NCBI RefSeq assembly: GCF_007971025.1
Contig: NZ_CP042436.1
Location: 2,418,001 to 2,482,000, forward strand
Reading direction: 5' to 3'
DNA from: Mucilaginibacter ginsenosidivorans
GTDB taxonomy: Bacteria; Bacteroidota; Bacteroidia; Sphingobacteriales; Sphingobacteriaceae
DNA length: 64,000 nt
The notes under the pieces are model-generated. The model was not told the origin of the DNA, searched no databases, and saw nothing but the letters and a program-made list of their open reading frames with translations. The first letter of the stretch is position 1; each line of letters begins with the position of its first letter. Positions 1 to 8,947 of the stretch are shown piece by piece. Both the position numbers and the translations under genes were made by a program.

Positions 1-46
1 GTTAAATTAATAATAGGTCGTTCACATTTAGCTGAAAATTAGGAAT

Positions 47-1648
47 ATGCAGTTTGAGATGTTAAAAGAAAAGTCGTCCATCATCAAAGTAATTGGTGTT
101 GGCGGCGGCGGTGGCAACGCGGTAAACCACATGTACAAGCAAGGTATCACAGGTGTTGATTTCATCATTTGTAATACTGATGCACAGGCTTTGGAGTTGA
201 GCCCGATCCCTAATAAAGTACAGTTGGGCGCCAGTTTAACCGAAGGGATGGGAGCAGGTTCGATACCCGAAGTGGGTAAAAATTCGGCTATTGAAAATAT
301 CGACGATATTAAATTGATGCTGGGTTCCAACACCAAGATGCTGTTCATAACGGCAGGTATGGGTGGTGGCACCGGCACCGGCGCAAGCCCTATCATAGCC
401 AAAGCCGCCCGGGAGATGGATATCCTGACGGTGGGTATTATCACAACGCCGTTCTCATTCGAAGGAAAGCGTCGTAAAATGCAGGCTGAGGAAGGTTTGG
501 AAGAATTGAAAAAGTATGTCGATTCATTCCTGGTAATTTCAAACGACAGGCTTCGCCAGGTATTTGGTAACCTAACGCTGGGTTCGGCATTTGCACAGGC
601 TGATAATATATTGACAACAGCAGCCAAAGGCATCGCTGAGATCATCACCTTACCCGGCTATATCAACGTCGACTTTAAGGATGTGCGTACGGTGATGAAG
701 GACAGCGGCGTAGCCATTATGGGCAGCGCATCTGCCGAAGGCGATAACCGCGCACTGAAAGCGGTAGAGGGTGCCTTATTGTCGCCGCTATTGAAAGATA
801 ACGAAATTGAAGGTGCGAGATATATCCTATTGAACATCAGTTCGGGCGAGCAGGAAGTGACGATGGATGAAGTGAGCGTGATCACCGATTTTATACAGGA
901 AGAAGCCGGCCTGGCAGCCGACCTGATCTGGGGTAACTGCCGCGACGAGGCTTTGGGCGAAAAACTTTCGGTAACTATCATTGCTACCGGTTTCCAAACC
1001 AAAGATGAACGTGAAAAAGAGCAGATCAACAAGAAGGTAGTAACTCACCTGGTGCCCGAAAACAATAACCTGGTAAAACCTGTGGTTAACGAATTTATAA
1101 ACCACGTAAAACCTGTTGAGACGGCCGTAAACGAGCCTTATATGAAGGCCAAAGAGGAGCCACAAAAGCAAACCGGGTTATTCGACCTGTTTGGCGCTAA
1201 AGAGGAAACAGCCGATACAGAAGCCGTTAGATATAACCTGGCTGAAGAGCCTGCCCCTGCCGAACCCGAAGCGATGGAGGAGATGACCTTTAAGATCACC
1301 GACTCGGTTATGCAGTTTGAGCCCGTGAAGGAAACCTTTCCCGAGCCGGAACCCGAACCGGAGCCGGTAGTTGGCGCGGACGATCATAAAACCGACGAGT
1401 CGATAGAAGAGCAGCTGCGCAAATCGCGCGAGCGTATTATGCGGTTGAAAGATCTGAGCATGAAACTGCGTAACGGTAATATACAGGAACTGGAGAATGT
1501 ACCGGCTTACAAACGCAAGGAAATAGCCCTGCAGCAAACGCCACCGTCTGACGAGAGCCAGGTATCAAGGTTTTCGCTTTTGCAGGACGAAGAAGGGAAT
1601 ATAGAGATCAAAAATAATAACTCATTCCTGCATGATAATGTCGACTGA
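47..1648 (+). CDS. ftsZ: Cell division GTPase FtsZ
   Basis: Tubulin-like GTPase that polymerises at midcell into the Z-ring and recruits the divisome. The glycine-rich N-terminal loop (VGGGGGNAV, about residues 18-26), the tubulin signature GMGGGTGTG near residue 105 and the T7 catalytic loop NVDFKD near residue 207 are all present. The conserved GTPase core ends near residue 330. A roughly 200-residue acidic, proline- and glutamate-rich linker follows, with a PEPEPEPEP run, ending in a basic patch (PAYKRKEI) and a tail. At 533 residues it is much longer than E. coli FtsZ (383), as is usual in Bacteroidota. The start is the first ATG of the frame, with a second Met five codons on. ftsA would be expected just upstream, outside the window. 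Identification is secure. Confidence 0.98.
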   Translation: MQFEMLKEKSSIIKVIGVGGGGGNAVNHMYKQGITGVDFIICNTDAQALELSPIPNKVQLGASLTEGMGAGSIPEVGKNSAIENIDDIKLMLGSNTKMLFITAGMGGGTGTGASPIIAKAAREMDILTVGIITTPFSFEGKRRKMQAEEGLEELKKYVDSFLVISNDRLRQVFGNLTLGSAFAQADNILTTAAKGIAEIITLPGYINVDFKDVRTVMKDSGVAIMGSASAEGDNRALKAVEGALLSPLLKDNEIEGARYILLNISSGEQEVTMDEVSVITDFIQEEAGLAADLIWGNCRDEALGEKLSVTIIATGFQTKDEREKEQINKKVVTHLVPENNNLVKPVVNEFINHVKPVETAVNEPYMKAKEEPQKQTGLFDLFGAKEETADTEAVRYNLAEEPAPAEPEAMEEMTFKITDSVMQFEPVKETFPEPEPEPEPVVGADDHKTDESIEEQLRKSRERIMRLKDLSMKLRNGNIQELENVPAYKRKEIALQQTPPSDESQVSRFSLLQDEEGNIEIKNNNSFLHDNVD

Positions 1649-1697
1649 GATTTGAGATGAATTTGCAGATCATAACCAATAGCTAAACAATTATGAG

Positions 1698-1730
1698 GAG
1701 AGGCACATGAAAATGTGTCTCTTTCATTTT
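1698..1730 (+). terminator. Probable intrinsic terminator of ftsZ
   Basis: Inverted repeat GAGAGGCACA / TGTGTCTCTTTC (one G-U pair) with a short A-rich loop and a T-rich tail, 50 bases after the ftsZ stop. Confidence 0.6.
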
Positions 1731-1814
1731 ACAATAAATTGGATGGGTATGCTGCGAATTTGAAACAATTGGCCACCGCAAGCCTGTTATAACCTATTAT
1801 AAAAAGTTATAAGC

Positions 1815-1846
1815 TTTGGCAAAGCGGCGTTTTAGGGCTATATTTG
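1815..1846 (+). promoter_or_regulatory. Bacteroidota-type promoter of spt
   Basis: TTTG at 1815-1818 and TATATTTG at 1839-1846 match the Bacteroidota sigma-ABfr -33 and -7 boxes (TTTG, TAnnTTTG) with a 20-base spacer. The implied transcription start near 1853 leaves a leader of about 20 bases and supports the TTG start at 1875. Confidence 0.65.
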
Positions 1847-1874
1847 TATTTTAATCATTAAAAAGGACAACACA

Positions 1875-3119
1875 TTGGATCTGTTTGACAAGATATCGAA
1901 AACAATGGGCGGGCCGCTTGGTCAGCATCAAAAGTGGTCGCACGGGTATTTTTCGTACCCTAAGCTGGAGGGTGAAATTGGTCCCCATATGCAATTTAAC
2001 GGCAAAGAACACCTGGTTTGGAGCCTGAACAATTACCTGGGGCTGGCTAACCATCCGGAAGTTCGCGAAGCTGATGCAAAAGCAGCTGCCGACTATGGCT
2101 TGGCTTACCCGATGGGCGCGCGTATGATGTCGGGCAATTCAATACACCATGAGGAACTGGAGAACGATCTGGCTGCTTTTGTCGGCAAGGAGGACGCTTA
2201 CCTGCTTAACTATGGTTACCAGGGTATGGTGTCGATCATCGATTCATTGGTGGACCGTAACGATGTTATTGTTTATGATGCCGAGTCGCACGCTTGTATC
2301 ATAGATGGTTTGCGCATGCACATGGGCAAACGCTTTGTATACCAGCATAACGATATGGAAAGCTGCGAAAAACAGCTGGAGCGTGCTACCAAATGGGCTG
2401 AGCAAACCGATGGCGGCATATTGCTGATAACCGAAGGTGTTTTCGGTATGTCGGGTGCGCAGGGAAAATTGAAGGAAGTTGTTGAGCTGAAAAAGAAATT
2501 CAATTTCAGGATATTGGTAGACGATGCCCACGGTTTCGGTACTATGGGGAAAACAGGCGCTGGCACGCACGAGGAGCAGGATTGTGTTGATGGTATAGAC
2601 GTTTATTTCGGCACCTTTGCCAAGTCGATGGCTGGGATAGGCGCTTTTGTTGCCGGCGATAAAGAAGTGATCGGTTACCTGCGTTACAATATGCGCTCGC
2701 AAATATTTGCCAAAGCATTACCTATGCCAATGGTATTGGGCCTTAAAAAACGTTTCGAGCTATTAAAATCGAAACCTGAACTGCGCGAGAAGCTTTGGGA
2801 AATAACCAATGCGCTGCAGGCCGGTCTAAGGGAACGCGGTTTTAACCTGGGCGTTACCAATACTATGGTTACCCCGGTATTTTTGGAAGGCGACCTGTAT
2901 GAGGCAACCGCCTTAACCCGCGATTTCCGCGAACATTACGGGATATTCTGTTCTATCGTTATCTACCCGGTTATTCCTAAAGGACTGATCCTGCTCAGGT
3001 TAATACCTACCGCCGCCCATAGCATGGAAGATGTTCAGCGGACGCTGGATGCTTACAGTGAAATGGGTGAGAAATTAAAGGCCGGTTATTATAAAGAAAA
3101 TAAAATGGAGGTAGTGTAA
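1875..3119 (+). CDS. spt: Serine palmitoyltransferase (PLP alpha-oxoamine synthase)
   Basis: Condenses serine with a long-chain acyl-CoA to 3-ketosphinganine, the first committed step of sphingolipid synthesis, a Bacteroidota hallmark. The fold-type I PLP enzyme shows the ring-stacking His139 (AESHA), the cofactor-contacting VDDAHG (Asp217, His219) and the Schiff-base Lys250 in GTFAKSMAG. The length of 414 residues fits the alpha-oxoamine synthase family. The start is a TTG: no ATG precedes MDLFDK in frame, an AGGA box lies seven bases upstream, and a good promoter places the transcript start near 1853. Related 2-amino-3-ketobutyrate ligase or 8-amino-7-oxononanoate synthase is possible, but the N-terminal extension and lineage favour SPT. 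It is monocistronic, between two terminators. Confidence 0.85.
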   Translation: MDLFDKISKTMGGPLGQHQKWSHGYFSYPKLEGEIGPHMQFNGKEHLVWSLNNYLGLANHPEVREADAKAAADYGLAYPMGARMMSGNSIHHEELENDLAAFVGKEDAYLLNYGYQGMVSIIDSLVDRNDVIVYDAESHACIIDGLRMHMGKRFVYQHNDMESCEKQLERATKWAEQTDGGILLITEGVFGMSGAQGKLKEVVELKKKFNFRILVDDAHGFGTMGKTGAGTHEEQDCVDGIDVYFGTFAKSMAGIGAFVAGDKEVIGYLRYNMRSQIFAKALPMPMVLGLKKRFELLKSKPELREKLWEITNALQAGLRERGFNLGVTNTMVTPVFLEGDLYEATALTRDFREHYGIFCSIVIYPVIPKGLILLRLIPTAAHSMEDVQRTLDAYSEMGEKLKAGYYKENKMEVV

Positions 3120-3140
3120 GCAACTTCTTAAAACATTTTT

Positions 3141-3178
3141 AAAAGCCTTTCGGTTATACGAAAGGCTTTTTTATTTTT
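3141..3178 (+). terminator. Intrinsic terminator of spt
   Basis: A strong stem (AAAAGCCTTTCG / CGAAAGGCTTTT) with a six-base loop is followed directly by a T-rich tract, 21 bases after the spt stop. Confidence 0.9.
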
Positions 3179-3202
3179 ACACCAACCAACATTTACCTTG
3201 CT

Positions 3203-4630
3203 ATGCTGAACCGTCGCGACTTTATAAAATTAAATGGCGTTACCGCCGCCGGAATGGGAATTGGACTGAAACCAAACTGGTTCGATTTTCAACAATTGGA
3301 AAGTAAGCGCATCAGTCCGAATTTGCGCCGGTTTACCAGTACGGCGGTCGAAAATACTATCACCCGTATTAAAGCTGAGATCCGCGACCCTCAAATAGCC
3401 TGGCTGTTCGAGAATTGCTATCCTAACACGCTGGATACTACCGTTAAATTTAAAGATAAGGACAACAAACCCGATACCTTTGTGATAACCGGCGATATAG
3501 ACGCGATGTGGTTGCGCGATTCATCGGCGCAGGTTTGGCCGTATTTGCCGCTCATCAAAGGCGACGCGGAGCTAAGGAAGCTGATACTGGGGGTGCTTAA
3601 CCGCCAGAGTAAATGTATACAGATAGATCCCTACGCCAATGCCTTTAACGAAAAGGCCACCGGCAGCGAATGGGATAAGGACAACACGGATATGAAGCCC
3701 GAACTGCACGAGCGCAAGTGGGAGGTCGACTCGCTTTGCTATCCCGTGCGCCTTGCTTATAATTACTGGAAAATTAGCGGCGACAGCGGTTTTTTTGATG
3801 CCGAATGGCAAAATGCCGGAAAATTAATATTGCATACCTTTAAAACCCAGCAACGCAAAAAGAACCATGGGCCCTATCACTTTCAACGCCGGACCGAAGT
3901 GGCCAGCGATACCGTGCCGAACGGTGGGTATGGCAATCCGGTAAGGCCCGTTGGCTTGATCTGCTCCATGTTCAGGCCGTCGGACGATGCGACTATTTTC
4001 CCGTTCCTGGTGCCATCCAATTATTTCGCCGTATTGAGCCTGAAACAGCTGGCCGAAATGTTTGAGACCATCGCCCACGACCATGTTACGGCAAAAGAAT
4101 GCCGCGCACTGGCAACCGAGGTTTATACCGCCCTGCAAAAATATGCTATAGGCCACCACGCCGTTTATGGTAATATATTGGCTTACGAAGTTGACGGTTT
4201 TGGCAACCAGCTGTTTATGGATGACGCCAATGTACCGAGTTTACTGGCCATGCCTTACCTGGGTGCTATGAAGGTGAGCGATCCGCTTTATCAAAGCACA
4301 CGTAAATTTGTACTGAGCGCGGCTAATCCATATTTCTTCAGGGGCAAAGCCGCCGAAGGTATTGGCGGCCCCCATGTGGGCATGGGTTACATCTGGCCAA
4401 TGAGTATTATTATCCGTGCCATCACCTCCACAAGCGAGGCCGAGATAATAACCTGCCTTAAATGGCTGAAAAATACCAATGCTGACACCGGTTTTATGCA
4501 CGAATCGTTCAATAAAGACAATCCGGCCGACTTTACACGCAAGTGGTTTGCCTGGGCAAATACGCTTTTTGGCGAATTGATCATCAAAATTCACCAAAAT
4601 CACCCTCAAATATTAAAACAGGTTATATAA
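3203..4630 (+). CDS. Glycoside hydrolase family 125 (exo-alpha-1,6-mannosidase type)
   Basis: Probable exported, metal-independent exo-alpha-mannosidase of family GH125 (formerly DUF1237), which trims non-reducing alpha-1,6-mannose from glycans. The N-terminus carries a Tat-like motif (NRRDFIKLNG) and a short hydrophobic stretch. Family-typical blocks are DIDAMWLRDSSAQVWPYLPL near residue 95 and MFRPSDDATIFPFLVPSNYF near residue 255. The length of 475 residues is normal for the family. It follows the spt terminator and stands alone; no mannan utilisation locus is adjacent, so the natural substrate is inferred from the family only. Confidence 0.85.
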   Translation: MLNRRDFIKLNGVTAAGMGIGLKPNWFDFQQLESKRISPNLRRFTSTAVENTITRIKAEIRDPQIAWLFENCYPNTLDTTVKFKDKDNKPDTFVITGDIDAMWLRDSSAQVWPYLPLIKGDAELRKLILGVLNRQSKCIQIDPYANAFNEKATGSEWDKDNTDMKPELHERKWEVDSLCYPVRLAYNYWKISGDSGFFDAEWQNAGKLILHTFKTQQRKKNHGPYHFQRRTEVASDTVPNGGYGNPVRPVGLICSMFRPSDDATIFPFLVPSNYFAVLSLKQLAEMFETIAHDHVTAKECRALATEVYTALQKYAIGHHAVYGNILAYEVDGFGNQLFMDDANVPSLLAMPYLGAMKVSDPLYQSTRKFVLSAANPYFFRGKAAEGIGGPHVGMGYIWPMSIIIRAITSTSEAEIITCLKWLKNTNADTGFMHESFNKDNPADFTRKWFAWANTLFGELIIKIHQNHPQILKQVI

Positions 4631-4947
4631 CTATTGTTTTGTTATTGGTGTAATCAATATTTTAAATTAATATGCCTCTAAATGCATTTAATGTAAAATT
4701 GGTGTTATATTTAATTGCTGGATAATTAATTCTTCAATACTGAAATAGCATAATACTTATGATTTTTTAGTTATAAGTATTATTGAATATTAAAATTGTC
4801 TACGGGGTATGTAGATATTCAAAATGTGGAAAAAAACCACTGCTAAGGCATTATTTTTTATAGTTAAAAGTTTTTTTTTTAATAAAAAGGATTTAGATTA
4901 GCTTTAATTAAAACAATAAACCTCAATATTTAAAAGGAGTAACTCAA
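4631..4947. other. AT-rich intergenic region and leader of the histone-like gene
   Basis: This 317-base stretch is very A+T rich and has no credible reading frame. It holds a perfect 10-bp inverted repeat (4751-4760 with 4773-4782), a smaller hairpin (TCTAC / GTAGA, about 4799-4818), a long T run near 4870 and a purine-rich AAAAGGAG ribosome-binding site just before 4948. I saw no clean TTTG / TAnnTTTG promoter. Confidence 0.5.
4751..4782. repeat. Perfect inverted repeat upstream of the histone-like gene
   Basis: TAATACTTAT and ATAAGTATTA are exact reverse complements separated by 12 bases. No T tract follows, so an operator or RNA stem is more likely than a terminator. Confidence 0.5.
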
Positions 4948-5124
4948 ATGAAAAAATTTACTGATGTAAAAAACCTTGTTGCGTCTTTAGAAGCTGATGC
5001 TGACAAATTCTACAACAAAGGAAACAGCGCGGCCGGAACTCGTGTTCGTAAAGGCATGCAAGATCTTAAAAACTTAGCTCAAGCGATCCGCCTGGAAATT
5101 CAGGAATCAAAAAACAAAGCATAA
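4948..5124 (+). CDS. Histone H1-like protein (Hc1 family), 58 aa
   Basis: Small lysine-rich chromatin protein of the Hc1-like type common in Bacteroidota, expected to bind DNA non-specifically in the nucleoid. The 58-residue product starts MKKFTDVKNLVASLEADADK and ends QESKNKA. It has a central GNSAAGTRVRKGMQDLKNL segment and is predicted all-helical. A strong purine-rich ribosome-binding site (AAAGGAG) sits about seven bases upstream, and a perfect terminator follows 26 bases after the stop. Both fit an abundant, highly translated protein. The unusually AT-rich leader may be regulatory. Confidence 0.85.
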   Translation: MKKFTDVKNLVASLEADADKFYNKGNSAAGTRVRKGMQDLKNLAQAIRLEIQESKNKA

Positions 5125-5150
5125 AGTATAGCTTTACTTTATCACTTAAG

Positions 5151-5180
5151 GCCCGTACTAACCCTACGGGCTTTTTATTT
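5151..5180 (+). terminator. Intrinsic terminator of the histone-like gene
   Basis: GCCCGTA (5151-5157) pairs with TACGGGC (5165-5171), followed by TTTTT. The T tract overlaps the stop codon of the convergent dapA. Confidence 0.88.
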
Positions 5181-6056
5181 GGCTAATTTTTGGGTTTCTT
5201 TTACGATCTTGTCAGCAAGCGCGCTGCTTACCTGCACCAGGGGTAGGCGTACGATGTCGCCACAAACACCAAGGGCCTTTAACGCAGTTTTTACACCCGC
5301 TGGGCTGCCTTCGGCAAACATCATACGGGTAAAATCTATTACGGAGGAATGCCCTTTTTGGGCTGATTTAAAATCACCCTTTAAACACAGCCTTATCATA
5401 TCCGAAAACTGGCGCGGCAATGCGTTGCCAACTACCGAAATGACACCGGCGCCGCCCAATGCGATCATGGGTAAACTGATCGGATCGTCGCCGGATATCA
5501 GCAGGAAATCTGACGGCTTGTCGCGCATGATCTGGTTCAGCTGGTCGAAATTACCCGATGCTTCCTTCATGGCTATGATATTTTTAAAATCACAGGCAAG
5601 CCTCACCGTCGTTTCAGCCGACATGTTGCTTCCGGTACGGCTCGGTACGTTATATAGAATAATTGGCAGGGGAGATGCTTCGGCTATCGCTTTATAATGC
5701 TGGTAAATGCCTTCCTGCGTAGGTTTGTTATAGTTCGGGCTGGCCGACAGGATGGCATCGTAACCTGCTGTATCGAAACTTTTTACTTCGTTTACAACAT
5801 CAAAGGTATTATTCCCACCTATACCCGCAACCAGCGGGACGCGGCCATTGTTAACTTCGGCGGTAAAGGCCCACACCTTCTTTTTCTCATCTTTACTTAA
5901 TGTAACGCTTTCGCCGGTTGTACCAAGGGAAACGAGGTATTCAACCCCGCCGTCTATTAAATAATTGATGAGATCGCGCAGCGCATTGTAATCAACCTGT
6001 CCATCTGTTTGGAAAGGTGTTACCATAGCTACGCCGGTGCCGTAAAATTTGTTCAT
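5175..6056 (-). CDS. dapA: 4-hydroxy-tetrahydrodipicolinate synthase
   Basis: Condenses pyruvate with aspartate semialdehyde, the first step of the diaminopimelate/lysine branch. The (beta/alpha)8 barrel shows the GTTGE loop (Thr47-Thr48), catalytic Tyr135 in ILYNVPSRTG and the Schiff-base Lys164 in IIAMKEASGN. The length of 293 residues is standard. The start ATG gives the family-typical N-terminus (FYGTGVAMVTPF). It is convergent with the histone-like gene and separated by about 210 bases from the divergent Gfo/Idh gene; no other dap gene is nearby. Confidence 0.95.
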   Translation of the reverse strand: MNKFYGTGVAMVTPFQTDGQVDYNALRDLINYLIDGGVEYLVSLGTTGESVTLSKDEKKKVWAFTAEVNNGRVPLVAGIGGNNTFDVVNEVKSFDTAGYDAILSASPNYNKPTQEGIYQHYKAIAEASPLPIILYNVPSRTGSNMSAETTVRLACDFKNIIAMKEASGNFDQLNQIMRDKPSDFLLISGDDPISLPMIALGGAGVISVVGNALPRQFSDMIRLCLKGDFKSAQKGHSSVIDFTRMMFAEGSPAGVKTALKALGVCGDIVRLPLVQVSSALADKIVKETQKLAK

Positions 6057-6269
6057 GGTCGTTATAAAAAGGACGCTAAGATAATAATTTGTTTTTTTAC
6101 AGGCACCTTAAAGTTAAGAGGCCTTATCAGCGGCCCGTAAAAATTAGCTGCGGTAATGTAACAGATTTGTGGCGCAGCCTCATATTTTCGATAAATAGAT
6201 TGTTATATTCCTTTTTTTCTGTCAATTTTAATATTGCTATTCTTCTCACCAATTATAAACCCACCTAAA

Positions 6270-7865
6270 ATGAAAAAAGAGCTTACTCAAAATGGTAATG
6301 GTCTGCCGCCTTCCGGCGAAGAAAAATCTGAAAATGGCGCTTCGCATATCGATCGCCGGAAATTTATCAAAACTGCTGCAACAGGCGCGCTGGCTTTTAG
6401 TATTGTGCCGCGATATGTACTTGGCGGAAATGGCTATGTTGCGCCAAGTGATAAATTAACGCTTGCTTATGTCGGCTGCGGTACGCAGGGATTCAGGGAG
6501 TTGCTGCCTTTGCTGGCTGTTAACGATGTGCAGGTAGTGGCCGTTTGCGACCCTAATAAAGATGCGGTAGGGTACCGGGACTGGTCGCCGAACGGATTGA
6601 AGAGCGAGATAAGGAACGCCATTGGCAAACCCGACTGGAATCCGGGCGGCGATAACACTATCCCCGGCGGGCGGGATAACGGGAAAGATATTGTTGATAC
6701 CTATTACAGCAATAAGCGCGGCGGGGATAATTTTAAAGGCTGCAACGCTTATGCCGATTACCGCGAACTGCTTGAAAAGGAAAAAGACGTTGATGCGGTT
6801 AAGATAATGACACCCGACCACCTGCACGGGTTATTTGCTATTGCAGCCCTTAAGCGCAATAAGCACGTGCTGATGCATAAACCGGTTTCTAACAGGCTGC
6901 TGGAAGGGAAGACGGTGATAGAACTGGCACGCCAGAAACCCAATATTGTAACACACCTTGTTCCCTGGGATTCAAACGGCTCGATGGACCAGGTGATGGA
7001 GTGGATAAACGGGGGTAAGATAGGTAAGTTAAAGGAGGTGCATAACTGGACCAACCGCCCGGTATGGCCGCAGTTTCCGACGCTGCCAACGGAAACCGTG
7101 CCCGTACCCGACGGCCTGAACTGGGACCTGTGGCTTGGCCCTGAAGCTGACCGCGCCTATTCGCCCGAATATACCAACATGTTTTTCAGGGGGTGGTATG
7201 ATTTCGGCGGAGGGTCGATGGCGGATATGGGACACTATAGCTTATGGACGGTATTTAATGCCTTGCAATTAACCTCGCCCGAAGTTATTGAACCAAATTT
7301 AACACATTTTGTAACCATGAGCGGCGTTGTTCCCCACCAGGTGCGCAACGATTTCTCGTTCCCGATGGGTAGTTCGGTGCGGTTCAAATACCCGAAAAAT
7401 GGCGACCGGCCAGCTGTCGACCTGGTATGGTACGACGGCGGCATACGCCCCGCACTGCCCGACGAACTGATAGCCAATAACGAAGAGTTACCTGCAGAAG
7501 GGATGATGTTTGTGGGCGAAAAGGGCAAGATATTGTCCGGCTTCAACATCCAGAACCCCCGGCTTTTCTCGAAGAAGAAAAAACCGGTATCGGCGCCAAC
7601 ACAGGCCATCAATTCTTATGCGCAAAATAAAATGGTAGATGCTTTGACGTTGTTTGCTACCAATTGCAAAGCCGGTACCCAATATCCCGGCAGTTTCCCC
7701 GAAGCTGAGGGCCTTACCGAAGCAGTTAACTTTTATGCAGCTTCGCTGCGTTCGGCCCATTTGCTTAAATACGATGCAACCGCCAGGCAGATAACCAATA
7801 TACCTGACGCCAATAAATATTTGAAACGCGATTACAGAACCGGCTGGGACCCTGCGACTATTTAG
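6270..7865 (+). CDS. Gfo/Idh/MocA family oxidoreductase with Tat-like signal
   Basis: NAD(P)-dependent sugar or inositol oxidoreductase of the Gfo/Idh/MocA superfamily, probably exported. A hydrophilic N-terminus is followed by DRRKFIKTAATGALAFSIVP, a Tat-like signal near residues 27-46. The Rossmann dinucleotide motif is VGCGTQG, and HKP replaces the usual EKP catalytic motif but keeps the lysine. The length of about 531 residues matches the long secreted Bacteroidota subgroup. I chose the ATG at 6270; an in-frame TTG at 6234 would add 12 unconvincing residues. The isomerase/epimerase 118 bases downstream has the same signal type, so the two probably work together in periplasmic sugar oxidation and keto-sugar metabolism (inference). 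Confidence 0.85.
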   Translation: MKKELTQNGNGLPPSGEEKSENGASHIDRRKFIKTAATGALAFSIVPRYVLGGNGYVAPSDKLTLAYVGCGTQGFRELLPLLAVNDVQVVAVCDPNKDAVGYRDWSPNGLKSEIRNAIGKPDWNPGGDNTIPGGRDNGKDIVDTYYSNKRGGDNFKGCNAYADYRELLEKEKDVDAVKIMTPDHLHGLFAIAALKRNKHVLMHKPVSNRLLEGKTVIELARQKPNIVTHLVPWDSNGSMDQVMEWINGGKIGKLKEVHNWTNRPVWPQFPTLPTETVPVPDGLNWDLWLGPEADRAYSPEYTNMFFRGWYDFGGGSMADMGHYSLWTVFNALQLTSPEVIEPNLTHFVTMSGVVPHQVRNDFSFPMGSSVRFKYPKNGDRPAVDLVWYDGGIRPALPDELIANNEELPAEGMMFVGEKGKILSGFNIQNPRLFSKKKKPVSAPTQAINSYAQNKMVDALTLFATNCKAGTQYPGSFPEAEGLTEAVNFYAASLRSAHLLKYDATARQITNIPDANKYLKRDYRTGWDPATI

Positions 7866-7950
7866 CCTTACCCCAACCGTTCTTCAAAGGAGAAGGGTCT
7901 ATTATCTCGAATTTAAAAGTCCTCTCCTTTGGAGAGGATTTAGATGAGGC
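7866..7950. repeat. Degenerate palindromic intergenic repeat
   Basis: The left arm (CAAAGGAGAAGG core) and right arm (CCTCTCCTTTGGAGAGG core) form an imperfect inverted repeat filling the gap between the oxidoreductase and the isomerase. Its CTCCTTTGGAGAGGATTTAG type resembles short palindromes widespread in Bacteroidota intergenic DNA. Confidence 0.5.
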
Positions 7951-7983
7951 TGACAATAGGCAGTTTTTATAACTATTAAATTC

Positions 7984-8832
7984 ATGAAAATGAACAGGAG
8001 AAAATTTATAAGTCAAAGCACAATGGGCGCAGGGGCAATGCTGTTGCTACCGGAATTTTTAAAAGCTGATGGTAGAGCGAAAGTTAAACACCCCATCGGT
8101 TTCCAGACCTACCCGATAAGGGATATGGTTACCAGGGATTTTGCCGGCACCATGAAAACGATGGCAGGCATGGGTTACCAGTATACAGAAATGTGTTACC
8201 CCGCCGGGTATGATGACTTTAAACCACTGGCATCGGTCAAAGCTTCCGATCTGAAAAAGATGATCGAAGATGCCGGGCTGAAGTGCCCGAGCTGCCATTT
8301 CGGGATGAATAACCTGAAGAACAATTTTGGCGATTGCATCGAATTTGCCCACGCACTCGGCATGACGCAGGTTGTAACCCCTGGTTTGGAAACGCCGGGA
8401 AAAACCATTGACGACTTTAAAAAAGCCTGCGGCGAATTAAACGCCATTGCCGCTAAGGCAAAAAGCGAAGGCCTGGCAACCGGCCTGCACAACCATGAAG
8501 GCGAATTTAAAATGCTGGATGGTGAGCTTATTTATGACGCGATCCTGGGTGCGCTTGACGCCGGCCTGGTAAAAATGCAGTTCCAGACAGAGGTGATCAA
8601 ATTAGGTTATAAAGGGTCCGATTACTTCAAAAAATACCCCGGCAGGTTTATTTCGGCTCACTTATCCGACTGGACGGCTGATAAAAAACAGGTGCCGGTA
8701 GGGCAGGGTGTTATTGATTGGAAGGAGTTTTTCGCCGCGGCAAAAACCGGAGGCGTGAAGAACTTCTTTGTCGAAATGAATTTTGATACGTATAAGGATA
8801 GCGCCAGTTATATACATGGGTTGTTGGGATAG
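7984..8832 (+). CDS. Sugar phosphate isomerase/epimerase (AP endonuclease 2-like TIM barrel)
   Basis: Secreted member of the xylose isomerase-like / AP endonuclease 2 TIM-barrel family. The N-terminus NRRKFISQST followed by GAGAMLLLP is a Tat-like signal. Barrel features include GFQTYPIRDM near residue 40, HFGMNNLK near 100, LHNHEGEF near 170 and the C-terminal FFVEMNFDTYKD, which supply the expected metal-binding His and Glu residues. The length of 282 residues is typical. It lies downstream of a Gfo/Idh oxidoreductase, a recurrent pairing in sugar catabolism; the substrate is not evident. ATG at 7984 and 7990 are both plausible starts. Confidence 0.82.
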   Translation: MKMNRRKFISQSTMGAGAMLLLPEFLKADGRAKVKHPIGFQTYPIRDMVTRDFAGTMKTMAGMGYQYTEMCYPAGYDDFKPLASVKASDLKKMIEDAGLKCPSCHFGMNNLKNNFGDCIEFAHALGMTQVVTPGLETPGKTIDDFKKACGELNAIAAKAKSEGLATGLHNHEGEFKMLDGELIYDAILGALDAGLVKMQFQTEVIKLGYKGSDYFKKYPGRFISAHLSDWTADKKQVPVGQGVIDWKEFFAAAKTGGVKNFFVEMNFDTYKDSASYIHGLLG

Positions 8833-8878
8833 AAGAAACGCGTATTTTAATTCACCCCGACGTTGCTATGCTCGTCGA

Positions 8879-8913
8879 CCCTCTCTACCGCAAGCGGTAA
8901 AGAGGGTTTTTTT
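8879..8913 (+). terminator. Intrinsic terminator of the isomerase gene
   Basis: CCCTCTCTACCGC pairs with GCGGTAAAGAGGG across a two-base loop and is followed by seven T residues. Confidence 0.9.
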
Positions 8914-8947
8914 ATAAATTTTGTTTAATTTTATAAAAAAGTAAGTC

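Noticed and set aside
28..648. Long minus-strand frame opposite ftsZ
   Set aside because: It is antisense to a secure gene, has no domain-like sequence, and follows from the codon bias of the plus strand.
6166..6190. Promoter for the Gfo/Idh gene (TTTG and TATTTTCG)
   Set aside because: The spacer is only 13 bases and the -7 box is imperfect.
6234..6269. TTG-initiated extension of the Gfo/Idh protein
   Set aside because: The 12 added residues are not protein-like, and an ATG with a normal Tat-signal position follows.
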